20,290 nucleotides of DNA from JAQVEM01 sp034660395. GTDB lineage: Bacteria > Actinomycetota > Humimicrobiia > Humimicrobiales > Humimicrobiaceae. A model generated the notes under the pieces. The model had not been told where the DNA came from. It saw only the letters and a program-made list of their open reading frames with translations, and did not search any database. The DNA is taken from contig JAYEJA010000031.1 of the NCBI GenBank assembly GCA_034660395.1, positions 1 to 20,290 on the forward strand, read 5' to 3'. This document shows, piece by piece, positions 1-8,857 of the stretch. The translations under genes and the position numbers were made by a program. How positions within the stretch are numbered: position 1 is the first letter of the stretch; each line of letters starts with the position of its first letter.

Positions 1-294
1 CATGATATAGGAAAAGATCCCGATGATCCAAGAGGTTCAAAAAAGAACAGGATATTAAATCCATTGATCAAAAAACTGCATGAAAGATTTATGAAAGAAT
101 ATGGAAGCATTATATGCCACCAGATACAGAGGAAAATATATGGGAGGCCTTTTTATATAGTGGATAAACAGGAACTTGAAAAATTTGAAAAGGCAGGCGG
201 CCATAATTTCGGATGCACATCAGTATGCGGAAACGGCGCTAAATGGACTGTTGAGATATTTGAGGAAGCAAAAAAAACCAAAGATAAGCCCTAA
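1..294 (+). CDS. C-GCAxxG-C-C family-like protein, 3' part
   Basis: The frame is open from base 1 to the TAA at 292-294 and gives 97 residues, so the gene starts to the left of the window. A TTG at 64 is an in-frame possible start, but coding sense continues upstream of it, so I treat the gene as cut by the window edge. The visible part has a cysteine in SIICHQIQ, a YGRPFY segment, and near the end a GGHNFGC block followed by a second cysteine and a WTVEI tail. This layout resembles the C-terminal half of the C-GCAxxG-C-C proteins, small cysteine-rich putative redox or metal proteins of anaerobes whose exact function is unknown. The naming motif itself would lie partly outside the window, so the family call is by resemblance. 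It is convergent with hypA, and I see no terminator in the 77-base gap. Confidence 0.6.
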   Translation, partial: HDIGKDPDDPRGSKKNRILNPLIKKLHERFMKEYGSIICHQIQRKIYGRPFYIVDKQELEKFEKAGGHNFGCTSVCGNGAKWTVEIFEEAKKTKDKP

Positions 295-371
295 AAATTG
301 CTTGAAGCATATAGATTAATAATAAAAAGGGACAAAATAATTATAAAATAATATTGCTTACATATAGTATA

Positions 372-722
372 TCAGGTTTCAATGGAAACAATCTTTATAT
401 TTTCCCCATCATCTTTTTTAATTACTCTTGTATCATCACTTGAGCAATAAATACATCTGGAATTAAAATCTTCTGTTTTAAATGTCTTTCCGCATGACAT
501 GCACTTCATTATTACTTCTTTTTTTGAAAAATTAAGAACCGCACTTTTTAAAGAATAAACGTCCCTGGTAAGAAAGTCGTAATAAAACTCTACTGATTCC
601 GGTTCTATATAAGCAAGCGGGTTTACTTCAAAATTTATTTTTTTTACTTTTTTAATATCATGTTCTTCAATTTTTTCTTTCAATATTTCTACAACAGAAC
701 ATGTTATTGAATATTCATGCAT
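372..722 (-). CDS. hypA: hydrogenase maturation nickel metallochaperone HypA
   Basis: This 116-residue protein has the usual length and layout of HypA/HybF, which passes nickel to the large subunit of NiFe hydrogenases (and in some bacteria to urease) in the cytoplasm. It begins MHEYSI; His2 and Glu3 are the nickel-binding residues of the family. A zinc site is formed by two CxxC pairs, Cys74/Cys77 and Cys90/Cys93. The start codon lies two bases after the tyrS stop, and an AAAGGA ribosome site lies at the end of tyrS, so the two are almost certainly co-transcribed. No other hyp gene and no hydrogenase subunit is visible nearby, so its partner proteins must be encoded elsewhere. Its presence implies that the organism makes a nickel enzyme. 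Confidence 0.93.
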   Translation of the reverse strand: MHEYSITCSVVEILKEKIEEHDIKKVKKINFEVNPLAYIEPESVEFYYDFLTRDVYSLKSAVLNFSKKEVIMKCMSCGKTFKTEDFNSRCIYCSSDDTRVIKKDDGENIKIVSIET

Positions 723-724
723 GA

Positions 725-1960
725 TTATCCTTTTACAATTATTTTTCTAAAATGCCTTTTGCCCTTCTGCACTACCTTATTATCCAGGTTATTTAAATCT
801 AAATCAATAGCCGGGTCATCTATCTTTTTACCATCAATCTTTACCCCGCCCTGTATTACCATCCTTCTTGCTTCGCTATTGGAAGACACGAGACCGGAAT
901 CTTTTAATATTCTTATTATACTAATTTTATAATCTTTTGTATCTCTTCCGTATATTACAAAATTTTTAATATTTTCAGGAACTTTCTTTTTTTTGAATAC
1001 CAGATCAAATTTTTCCTCAGATTTAATTGCTTCTTTCTCTGAATATAAATCTCCTGTTATTATTTTAGCAAGTTTTCTTTTTGCAATAGAAGGATTTAAT
1101 TTCCCTTTTTTTATATCATCTTCAATCTTTTTAATTTCATCCTTCTCCAGCCTTGTTAAAAGCCTGAAGTAGTCAATCATTACATCATCGGGTATTGACA
1201 TAACCTTTCCGAATATTTCATCCGGGGATTCATATATTCCAACATAGTTGCCGAGACTCTTACTCATTTTTTCAATACCGTCAGTGCCCACAAGCAGGGG
1301 CATGGTCACAGCCACCTGCGGTTTCTGGTCTAACTCCTTCTGAAGCTCTCTTCCCATTAATAAATTAAACCTCTGGTCGGTACCTCCCAGTTCCACGTCT
1401 GCTTCAATAGAAACAGAGTCATATGCCTGCATTATCGGATATAGAAATTCCATAATAGCTATGGGCATGTTATTTTTATATCTTTTCTTGAAATCTTCCC
1501 TTTCAAGCATTCTTGCAACCGTAAATCTTGAAGTCAGGTTCAGAATATCACCGAATTGAAGTCTTGACAGCCATTTAGAATTTTTAGTTACTTCAGTTTT
1601 TTCGGGAATAAGAATTTTAAACGCCTGCTCCACATATGTTTTTGCATTTTTTTCAATTTCTGATTCAGACAATTTCGGCCTTAAAGCAGACCTTCCTGAA
1701 GGATCCCCTATCCTTGCCGTATAATCTCCTATTATCAGAACGGCTTTATGTCCCATGTCCTGAAACTGACGCAGTTTTTGCAGCACTACGGTATGCCCCA
1801 GGTGTATATCGGGAGCAGTCGGGTCAAGACCCAGTTTAACTTTTAACGGTTTATTATTTGAAATAGATTTGTCTATTAACGATTTTAGCTCTTCTATTAC
1901 TAAAATCTCCTCGGTGCCCGAAGTTATAACATCAATCTGCCTTTTTAGACTCTTTTCCAT
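725..1960 (-). CDS. tyrS: tyrosine--tRNA ligase
   Basis: This class I aminoacyl-tRNA synthetase charges tRNA-Tyr with tyrosine. Its 411 residues contain the HIGH-type motif HLGH at 53-56, a GGTDQRFN tyrosine/ATP-site segment near 192-199, and KMSKS at 231-235. A C-terminal S4 RNA-binding domain covers about 345-411, with the typical SNSEARRMVIQGGV region. The spacing of the motifs and the long N-terminal extension fit the longer bacterial TyrRS type. The ribosome site is GGAAAG about seven bases before the ATG. hypA follows directly downstream. The leader shows no T-box sequence, so tRNA-sensing control like that of many Firmicutes tyrS genes is not evident. Confidence 0.98.
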   Translation of the reverse strand: MEKSLKRQIDVITSGTEEILVIEELKSLIDKSISNNKPLKVKLGLDPTAPDIHLGHTVVLQKLRQFQDMGHKAVLIIGDYTARIGDPSGRSALRPKLSESEIEKNAKTYVEQAFKILIPEKTEVTKNSKWLSRLQFGDILNLTSRFTVARMLEREDFKKRYKNNMPIAIMEFLYPIMQAYDSVSIEADVELGGTDQRFNLLMGRELQKELDQKPQVAVTMPLLVGTDGIEKMSKSLGNYVGIYESPDEIFGKVMSIPDDVMIDYFRLLTRLEKDEIKKIEDDIKKGKLNPSIAKRKLAKIITGDLYSEKEAIKSEEKFDLVFKKKKVPENIKNFVIYGRDTKDYKISIIRILKDSGLVSSNSEARRMVIQGGVKIDGKKIDDPAIDLDLNNLDNKVVQKGKRHFRKIIVKG

Positions 1961-2021
1961 TTAATTCTTTCCAGAGAAATTTTATAATTAAAAATTAGAT
2001 TAAATATTAACATAATAATCG

Positions 2022-2049
2022 TATTTATGTCTATTTAAAGGGGTCTCAA
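2022..2049 (-). promoter_or_regulatory. possible promoter of tyrS-hypA
   Basis: Read on the minus strand, TTGAGA (plus coordinates 2044-2049) is separated by 16 bases from TAAATA (2022-2027), and transcription would start about 50-60 bases before the tyrS ATG. The match to sigma-70 consensus is moderate, and AT-rich DNA produces such matches by chance. Confidence 0.35.
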
Positions 2050-2114
2050 AGCTTCTTCATTATTCACCGGGAAAAACACCTTAAATATTTTCTTTTTAAT
2101 AGTTACAAGTTATA

Positions 2115-2143
2115 TTGTTATCTGATAAAATTTTGAATATAAT
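2115..2143 (+). promoter_or_regulatory. sigma-70-type promoter of the PBP gene
   Basis: TTGTTA at 2115-2120 and a perfect TATAAT at 2138-2143 are separated by exactly 17 bases. Transcription would start near 2150, giving a leader of about 55 bases before the ATG at 2204. A second TATAAT at 2178-2183 lies closer to the gene but has no acceptable -35 box. Confidence 0.65.
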
Positions 2144-2203
2144 TTCCTGACAGGTTTTTTAGTAGCGTAAATTTTATTATAATTTATTAAACGGAAACTT
2201 TTT

Positions 2204-5020
2204 ATGAGAAGTAAGAGTAAAAAATTAGGAGGATGCCTGAAATTCTTCCTGGCAGCACTTGCATTCTGCATTTCCTCTTTTTTAATAATAGGTGTTTTTT
2301 TAACATTTTACTATATTAACACTCTTCCCACCCTTGAAGAGCTAACCCCCTCCCCCGTTGCCCAGACATCTAAAGTATATGCCATTGACGGAAGCCTCTT
2401 AACCGAATTTCATGCCGAAGAAAACAGGGAAATTATTTCTTTTAACGACATGTCACAAAACATAATAAATGCTACGGTAGCAATAGAAGATAAAAGATTT
2501 TTTGAGCATCAGGGAGTGGATTATATAAGAATAATTGGCGCTTTTATAGCAGATGTAAAGGCAGGTGAACTTGCACAGGGAGCAAGCACTATAACACAGC
2601 AATATGTTAAAAATGTTTATTTTACACCCGAAAAAACCTTCCGTAGAAAAATAAATGAGGCATTAATTGCCATTCAGATTGAAAGATATTACACAAAAAA
2701 TAAAATACTCGAAATGTATCTTAATACTGTAAATTTTGGTTCCGGAGCATATGGGATAGAAAAAGCTTCTGAAACTTATTTTGGTGTAGACACAAAAGAC
2801 CTTACGATTCCGCAGGCCGCTTTACTGGCAGGTCTGGTAAATGCTCCTGAAATATACTCTCCGTTTAATGATATTGAAAAGGCAAAATCAAGAAGAGACC
2901 TGGTTTTGCAGCTTATGTATGAGCAGGAACTAATTGATTCTGATGAATATATCAATGCTCTTTCCCGGCCGGTTGAGGTAAGCAAATCTTCTTCAGATTC
3001 CATAGCAGTTCAATCTACCTCAAGAATTGCTCCATATTTTATTGATTATGTAAAACGTAGCCTGTACGATAAAAAATTTACCGATTATGATGTATTCAAG
3101 GGAGGCCTTCGAATATATACAACTCTTGACACAAACCTCCAGGAAAAGGCAGAAAATGCAATAAATAAAGTATTTCCAGAGGATATAGGGCCAGCTTATT
3201 CACTTATATCTGTTGACCCTGAAAATGGATATATTTACGCTCTTATTGGAGGAAAAGATTACAATAGTTCCAAGTTTAATATAGCCATACAGGGAAAAAG
3301 GCTACCCGGTTCCGTATTTAAGGTCCCGGTACTAATGGAGTCAATAAGGCAGCGTATATCATCAAAAAATACTTATAATCCTAATGGACCCATTATTATA
3401 GAAATGGATGAAGGCCCGGACTGGGAAATTGATAACTACGCAAACCAGAAGTTCGATACCGATGAAATGAAAGTAGCAGATGCTACCATACATTCCGTTA
3501 ATGTAGTATACAGCCAGTTTGTGATGGATGTCGGGGCAAAAAATGTAGAAAATTTATGCAGCGAAATGGAAATATATGATATCGGAAGCAATCCGGCAAT
3601 TGCCCTGGGGGGAATTAAAAACGGAATAACTCCGCTTGATGTAAGTAAAATTTTTTCAACTCTCGCTTCAGGCGGATATTACCGCCAGCCCACATGTATT
3701 TTAAAAATAGAAGATCCTGAGGGAAACGTTTTATATGAATATGATGCTGATAAAAATGAATATAATAAAAGAATTATGGAAGAATCGGAAGCATATTATG
3801 TTACATCCATATTAAAAAATGTTATAGAAAGCGGAACAGGCACTGGCGCTAATATAGGAAGACCCGCGGCAGGTAAAACAGGGACAACCAGTGATTTAAA
3901 AGATGCCTGGTTCGCCGGTTATACTCCCGAACTGACAACTGTGGTATGGATGGGTTATTCCGACTCCAGCAAGCCCATGGAACCCATAGACAATAGAATC
4001 ATTGTAGGAGGCTCTTTTCCTGCAGATATATGGAGAGAGTATATGTCCTCAGCACTTGAGAATTTGCCTGAATCCGATTTTAAAAAGCCCGATGAAGAAC
4101 TCATTGATATTGAGATCTGTACCGAATCCAGTCTGCTCCCAACATTCTGGTGTCCCGAAGATACTATAAAATGGAAAGTGTTTGTTGATGACGAACAACC
4201 TGAAGAAATATGCGATATACACAATAAGGTCGAGGTTCTTGATGCAATCGGCCTGTCAGGTGAAGAAGCTAAGACTTTATTTGAAGAATTAAATTTCGTT
4301 GTTGAAGAGATACATGAATTTGACGAGGTTTATAATCAGGGCATTATTTTTAAACAAAACCCTGAAGCCGGAACCATGCTTGAATCACTTGAAGGCGAGA
4401 AATTAAGCGTAAGCCTTTACGTAAGCAAAGGTAAAAAAACCTTCAGTATGCCTGACCTTACCGGAATGAATGTGGATGATGCAGTAAAACTCCTTGAAGA
4501 TATGGGGCTTGTAGCAAGTAAAATATTATACGAATACAGCGATACACAATCTATTGATAATGTAACCGGACAGAATCCTGTTCCTGATTCAAAGGTTTAC
4601 AAATCAACAGCAGTTGCTTTATATGTAAGCAAGGGCGAAAACCCGCAGTCAGAGATACCTGATGTGACAGGTATGACAGAGGAAGAAGCACTTGAAACAT
4701 TAAATGAAGCTGGATTCGAAAATATTAATTCAATATATGAAGAAAGCGAAGAGGAAATAGACCTTGTATTTTCCCAGACACCTGTCGGCGGAATCCTTTA
4801 TGATAAAATTCAGGAAATAATAATAAAAATTAGCCTTGGTGTTGAAGTACCTGACGTCACAGGTATGGAAAAATCGGAAGCCGTAGAAGAGCTTGAAAAT
4901 CTTGGATTCATCGTGGAAATATCTCCTGAATCAGCCGATGAAGGAACTGTTATAAACCAGATTCCATTAAGCGGCGAGTTTCTTGATTCTGGTTCCACCG
5001 TAATTATAGAAATAGAATAA
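2204..5020 (+). CDS. class A penicillin-binding protein (PBP1A type) with four PASTA domains
   Basis: This bifunctional peptidoglycan synthase polymerises glycan strands from lipid II and cross-links them outside the membrane. Of its 938 residues, about 11-38 form the single N-terminal membrane anchor. The GT51 transglycosylase follows: the EDKRFF block holds catalytic Glu95, GASTITQQ lies at 126-133, and an RRKINEALIAIQIE block near 147-160. The transpeptidase has the nucleophile motif SVFK (Ser370/Lys373), SVN at 431-433 and KTG at 558-560. The C-terminal third carries four PASTA repeats at roughly 676-743, 745-811, 815-878 and 880-938, modules known to sense or bind cell-wall muropeptides and typical of Gram-positive-type walls. 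The residue after the SxxK lysine is Val where Pro is common. Upstream of the ATG is only a weak ribosome site, GGAAA. The gene is divergent from tyrS and ends 20 bases before the convergent U32 gene. Confidence 0.96.
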   Translation: MRSKSKKLGGCLKFFLAALAFCISSFLIIGVFLTFYYINTLPTLEELTPSPVAQTSKVYAIDGSLLTEFHAEENREIISFNDMSQNIINATVAIEDKRFFEHQGVDYIRIIGAFIADVKAGELAQGASTITQQYVKNVYFTPEKTFRRKINEALIAIQIERYYTKNKILEMYLNTVNFGSGAYGIEKASETYFGVDTKDLTIPQAALLAGLVNAPEIYSPFNDIEKAKSRRDLVLQLMYEQELIDSDEYINALSRPVEVSKSSSDSIAVQSTSRIAPYFIDYVKRSLYDKKFTDYDVFKGGLRIYTTLDTNLQEKAENAINKVFPEDIGPAYSLISVDPENGYIYALIGGKDYNSSKFNIAIQGKRLPGSVFKVPVLMESIRQRISSKNTYNPNGPIIIEMDEGPDWEIDNYANQKFDTDEMKVADATIHSVNVVYSQFVMDVGAKNVENLCSEMEIYDIGSNPAIALGGIKNGITPLDVSKIFSTLASGGYYRQPTCILKIEDPEGNVLYEYDADKNEYNKRIMEESEAYYVTSILKNVIESGTGTGANIGRPAAGKTGTTSDLKDAWFAGYTPELTTVVWMGYSDSSKPMEPIDNRIIVGGSFPADIWREYMSSALENLPESDFKKPDEELIDIEICTESSLLPTFWCPEDTIKWKVFVDDEQPEEICDIHNKVEVLDAIGLSGEEAKTLFEELNFVVEEIHEFDEVYNQGIIFKQNPEAGTMLESLEGEKLSVSLYVSKGKKTFSMPDLTGMNVDDAVKLLEDMGLVASKILYEYSDTQSIDNVTGQNPVPDSKVYKSTAVALYVSKGENPQSEIPDVTGMTEEEALETLNEAGFENINSIYEESEEEIDLVFSQTPVGGILYDKIQEIIIKISLGVEVPDVTGMEKSEAVEELENLGFIVEISPESADEGTVINQIPLSGEFLDSGSTVIIEIE

Positions 5021-5040
5021 CAGCAAATCTAACAAGTACC

Positions 5041-7353
5041 CTACTCTACTCCCCGAAAAAGGTGCCCTTTCGAATAATTTGAGAAAAGACTATTATTTTT
5101 GAGATACGGTATTAAATTTTTATATTCCTTAATCCCTTCGTCAAAAAGTATATTTACCGATTCCCTGTAACTCTTCAGTATTTTCCCAAAATCGCTTTTA
5201 TTATAAAATTTACTATCTATAATAAGACTTTCTACTTTATTTTCACTTATCTTATCCAGATTAAATATCGTACAAAATTTTTTAGAATTAAAAATTATCA
5301 TATTTCCGCTATAATCAGAGGTAACCGGGAACCTGTAACCTTTTCTATCCTCTATGAAGAACCTGCCGCCTTTTTTCTTTCCCGTTATAAATTCCAGTTT
5401 ATACCTTGAATTCATAATTTTAATATAACCATGGGCAAAAATTGAAAACTCGGGTTTTTTACCTTTCAAAACTTCCCTTCCGGTCGATATATTCGATATT
5501 ATTCCGCAAATCTCTTTTAGATTCAGTTCCGGAGAGAGCTCTATTCCCATCAGTATCAAAAATTCATTTATTAAATCATCAAAAAATTCTACAGCTATTG
5601 TATTAAATAAATTAAGGCCCGCTCCAAGATAAACTCCTATGTCCTGTTTTTTATCCCTGTTTATTTCCATCAAAAATTCAAGAACGCCCGGATTTGATAC
5701 CCTGAAGTTTTTAATTCCTTCATCAATAAATTCCATTATTATTTTTTTAATCGATTTGAAATTATCATCATATATAATCTGTGGGGTATCTACACAGATT
5801 TTTATGTCTTCTTCTTTATCATATTTTTTAATTGATTTTATAACATTACTTTTTAAACTGTTTTTATTAATTAATTCACTAATACCGGAGTATATTATAT
5901 TTTTTACCCCGTTTCTTATTGAACAATCCAGAAAATCCTTATTGTAAATACGCGATTTAAGAATTAATTTTTTCTTAAATTGTTCTGAAGTTTTACATGC
6001 ATCTCCAGCCAAGAACCTGTCCGTGTACTTTCTTAGTACATCCTCATTTATTTTAATACGATTTTTTTTAATTTCTCTTCCGTCTATTTTTTTTATATCA
6101 TATTTGAACAGTTCGGAAGCTTCATCATTAAGACTTTTATCAAGGTACTTGAATACTCTGTCTTTTTTTAATATATTGCTTGAGCTATCAACTTCAACGC
6201 TGTATATGTACTTTTTATCCCGTCTTTCAACTTCTTCTATTTTTCCAATATTTTTCCTGTAGTTTCCCTTTTTGGTCCATATCTCAATAATATCACCCTT
6301 ATTTATTTTCCTTTTACTTCTAATATAAATAGTTTTTCTTATTTTCCCCTTATTTTTATAATTAAATACCTTATAAACCCTTCCAATAAAATTACCAATA
6401 CTCCCGGACTTTTCCGCAGATATTATTTCCCCGGGGTGTTTTTCCTTTATATAACCTTTTCCAAGCTCTCTTGAGAATATCTGGGCAAGTTTATAGATAT
6501 CATTCTCCTCTACGCTATACTCCCGGGGATTACTGTAATAAAGGTCAATGTATTTCCGGTAAATCTTCGTTACGATACCAACGTATTCCCTGGACTTCAT
6601 TCTCCCCTCTATTTTAAGAGCATCTACTCCTGACTCAGCTATCTCCGGTAAAAATTTTATCAGGCATAAATCACTCTTGCTTAATATATAACCTGAATTT
6701 GTTATATATCTGCTATTTCCATCTGTCTTTTCCAGCATTCTGTATTTCATTCTGCAGGGCTGGGTACATCTTCCCCTGTTACCGCTTCTGCCGCCAATAA
6801 ATGAACTGAAATAACAATTTCCGGAATAAGAGTAGCATTGTGAGCCATGGACAAATATTTCTACTTCCGGCATATTCTCCCCGCATAGAGTTTTTATTTC
6901 ATCAAGAGTCAGCTCTCTTGCAGGAATAACTCTTTTAAATCCAAGGCGTTTTATAAATCTTAATGAATCAAGATTATGAAGATTAATCTGTGTACTTGCA
7001 TGAAGCGGTATTCCGTGAAAAATATCTTTTACTATTTTATATATACAAAAATCCTGAATTATGAGTCCATCGGTACATATACCCGCGTATTCTCTTAAAA
7101 AATCCAGTAATTCCCTTATTTCGCAGTCTTTTATAAGCGTATTGATAGTCAGGTATATTTTTACACCATTACCATGAGCATATTTGACTGCCCTTTTTAA
7201 CTGGTTCATGTCAAAATTATCCGCATATGCTCTTGCTCCGAATTTTTTATACCCCATATAAACAGAATCTGCACCGGCATTTACTGCAGTTATTAACTGC
7301 TCCATTCCACCCGCAGGTGCAGTTAGTTCTAATTTTTCCTTGATTTTTCTCAT
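5041..7353 (-). CDS. U32 family protein with C-terminal extension (RlhA/TrhP-like)
   Basis: The N-terminal part (about 8-330) is a U32 domain. It holds the family signature EIFVHGSQC followed by GNC and SSF at about 165-184. Cysteines 173, 180, 196 and 230 have nearly the spacing of the four 4Fe-4S ligands known in the U32 protein UbiU; Cys200 in the CTQPCR segment is an additional conserved-type cysteine. Although named peptidases, characterised U32 members act in hydroxylation of 23S rRNA (RlhA), tRNA (TrhP) or ubiquinone precursors (UbiU/V). The total of 770 residues and the lysine-rich C-terminal half resemble the longer RlhA-type proteins with a DUF3656-like extension, so an RNA-modifying role is the best guess. 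The substrate cannot be decided here. The gene follows argH by 52 bases on the same strand and may be read through from the arginine operon; no clear ribosome site precedes the ATG. Confidence 0.85.
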   Translation of the reverse strand: MRKIKEKLELTAPAGGMEQLITAVNAGADSVYMGYKKFGARAYADNFDMNQLKRAVKYAHGNGVKIYLTINTLIKDCEIRELLDFLREYAGICTDGLIIQDFCIYKIVKDIFHGIPLHASTQINLHNLDSLRFIKRLGFKRVIPARELTLDEIKTLCGENMPEVEIFVHGSQCYSYSGNCYFSSFIGGRSGNRGRCTQPCRMKYRMLEKTDGNSRYITNSGYILSKSDLCLIKFLPEIAESGVDALKIEGRMKSREYVGIVTKIYRKYIDLYYSNPREYSVEENDIYKLAQIFSRELGKGYIKEKHPGEIISAEKSGSIGNFIGRVYKVFNYKNKGKIRKTIYIRSKRKINKGDIIEIWTKKGNYRKNIGKIEEVERRDKKYIYSVEVDSSSNILKKDRVFKYLDKSLNDEASELFKYDIKKIDGREIKKNRIKINEDVLRKYTDRFLAGDACKTSEQFKKKLILKSRIYNKDFLDCSIRNGVKNIIYSGISELINKNSLKSNVIKSIKKYDKEEDIKICVDTPQIIYDDNFKSIKKIIMEFIDEGIKNFRVSNPGVLEFLMEINRDKKQDIGVYLGAGLNLFNTIAVEFFDDLINEFLILMGIELSPELNLKEICGIISNISTGREVLKGKKPEFSIFAHGYIKIMNSRYKLEFITGKKKGGRFFIEDRKGYRFPVTSDYSGNMIIFNSKKFCTIFNLDKISENKVESLIIDSKFYNKSDFGKILKSYRESVNILFDEGIKEYKNLIPYLKNNSLFSNYSKGHLFRGVE

Positions 7354-7405
7354 TTAAACTAAACCAGAAGACTCAATTATTTCATGAATTAAAACAGTAT
7401 AAAAA

Positions 7406-8857
7406 CTATTTTTTAATATAGCTGAATATATTATCCGCGGAAGGTATCCTTTTTTGAAGGTCTTTTAATTTCTTCTTATCGCTGTCTGCTTTTTCCCCTG
7501 CATAACTGATGCTTGAAGCAACGCTGCTCTTTCCGGTACCGCAGTCAACTTTTTTATGCGATATACAGGATTTAATATCTGCATAATCATAAACATCATT
7601 ATCAAAATAAGACGAGTACTTCTTAAGCTCTTCTAATTTTAGATCCCCGAAAGATATTTTTTTACTTATACAATAGCTTATTATCTCACCCGTGATGTTA
7701 TGGGCTTTCCTGAAACTTTCACCTTTCTTTACGAGGTAGTCCGCTATATCCGTAGCTTCCATAAATCCTTCTTTCAGTGAACTCTCCACTTTTATTTTAT
7801 TAATTTTTATCTTACCTGTTAACCTGGAGAATATACTTATACTTGATATCGTTTCTTTATATGCATTGAACAAAATCGTCTTATCTTCCTGAATATCCCT
7901 GTTGTAAGTTGATGGAAGACCTTTAATCAGCGTCATTAACTGCATAAGATTTCCGGTAACCACTGAACTCTTGCCCCTTATTAATTCCAGAACATCAGGA
8001 TTTTTTTTCTGGGGCATAATACTGCTGCCCGTGCAGAATGATTCGTCAATATCAATCATTGAAAATTCATTGCTGCCGTATATTATCAAATCCTCACATA
8101 TCCTGCTTAGATGAATCATTATCTTGCTGCATGTATAAACGAAATCCATAATAAAATCCCTGCTTCCAACAGTATCCATACTGTTTTTATCAATACTTTT
8201 AAATTTAAGAAGATTTTTCAGCATTTTAATGTCAAGTTCATATCCGCTTCCCGAACACGCAGCAGCACCTGCCGGCAGTGAATCAGTTCCTTCAAAGTTA
8301 TAAAAAAGACTATCAATATCCCTTTCAAATTTATAAAAATAAGACATGAGATAATGTGAAAAAAGTACCGGCTGCGCTTTCTGCAGATGAGTATATGCCG
8401 GAATAATCACATCCATCGCGCTCTTTGCCCTTTTTATAATGTTCTCCTGCATAATTAATAAATTATCCAGTACAATCGATATTATATCCTTTAAAAACAA
8501 TTTTTCATCCAGGACAATCTGGTCATTCCTGCTCCTTCCCGTATGAATTTTATTAGCAGTATCCCCTATTATTTTTCCAAGCTCTTTCTCAACAAGACTA
8601 TGAATGTCTTCATACCCCGATATATCGATTGAATTATCTTTTTCTATATCAAGTTTAATCTTTTTTAGCCCGTAAAATACTTTTTCCAGCTCTTTTTTTG
8701 TAATTATCCCTATTTTAAAAAGCCCTGCCGAGTATGCAGCCGTTCCGGTTATATCATAACTGTAAAGAATGACATCCGACTTTATAGAAGAAGTAAAATC
8801 TTCCACTTCTTTATCCGTATTCCTTTTTATCCTGCCGTTCCATATTTTATTCTTCAT
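7406..8857 (-). CDS. argH: argininosuccinate lyase
   Basis: This enzyme cleaves argininosuccinate to arginine and fumarate, the last step of arginine synthesis. Its 483 residues are close to the usual 460-480. The fumarase/aspartase superfamily signature GSSIMPQKKNPD lies at 277-288 and holds the catalytic serine loop. The THLQ segment at 156-159 supplies the catalytic-site histidine, and HTGRSRNDQ lies near 105-113. The start overlaps the end of argG by 11 bases, with an AAGGGG ribosome site inside argG, which implies translational coupling. It is the last of the eight arg genes. Confidence 0.98.
   Translation of the reverse strand: MKNKIWNGRIKRNTDKEVEDFTSSIKSDVILYSYDITGTAAYSAGLFKIGIITKKELEKVFYGLKKIKLDIEKDNSIDISGYEDIHSLVEKELGKIIGDTANKIHTGRSRNDQIVLDEKLFLKDIISIVLDNLLIMQENIIKRAKSAMDVIIPAYTHLQKAQPVLFSHYLMSYFYKFERDIDSLFYNFEGTDSLPAGAAACSGSGYELDIKMLKNLLKFKSIDKNSMDTVGSRDFIMDFVYTCSKIMIHLSRICEDLIIYGSNEFSMIDIDESFCTGSSIMPQKKNPDVLELIRGKSSVVTGNLMQLMTLIKGLPSTYNRDIQEDKTILFNAYKETISSISIFSRLTGKIKINKIKVESSLKEGFMEATDIADYLVKKGESFRKAHNITGEIISYCISKKISFGDLKLEELKKYSSYFDNDVYDYADIKSCISHKKVDCGTGKSSVASSISYAGEKADSDKKKLKDLQKRIPSADNIFSYIKK

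Noticed and set aside
1961..2203. T-box riboswitch in the tyrS leader
   Set aside because: The minus strand lacks the conserved T-box core sequence (GGTGG with the ACCGCG part) and a terminator before tyrS.
7070..7353. U32 protein as a secreted collagenase-type peptidase
   Set aside because: There is no signal peptide, and characterised members of the four-cysteine group work in RNA or quinone modification, so the peptidase name is only historical.
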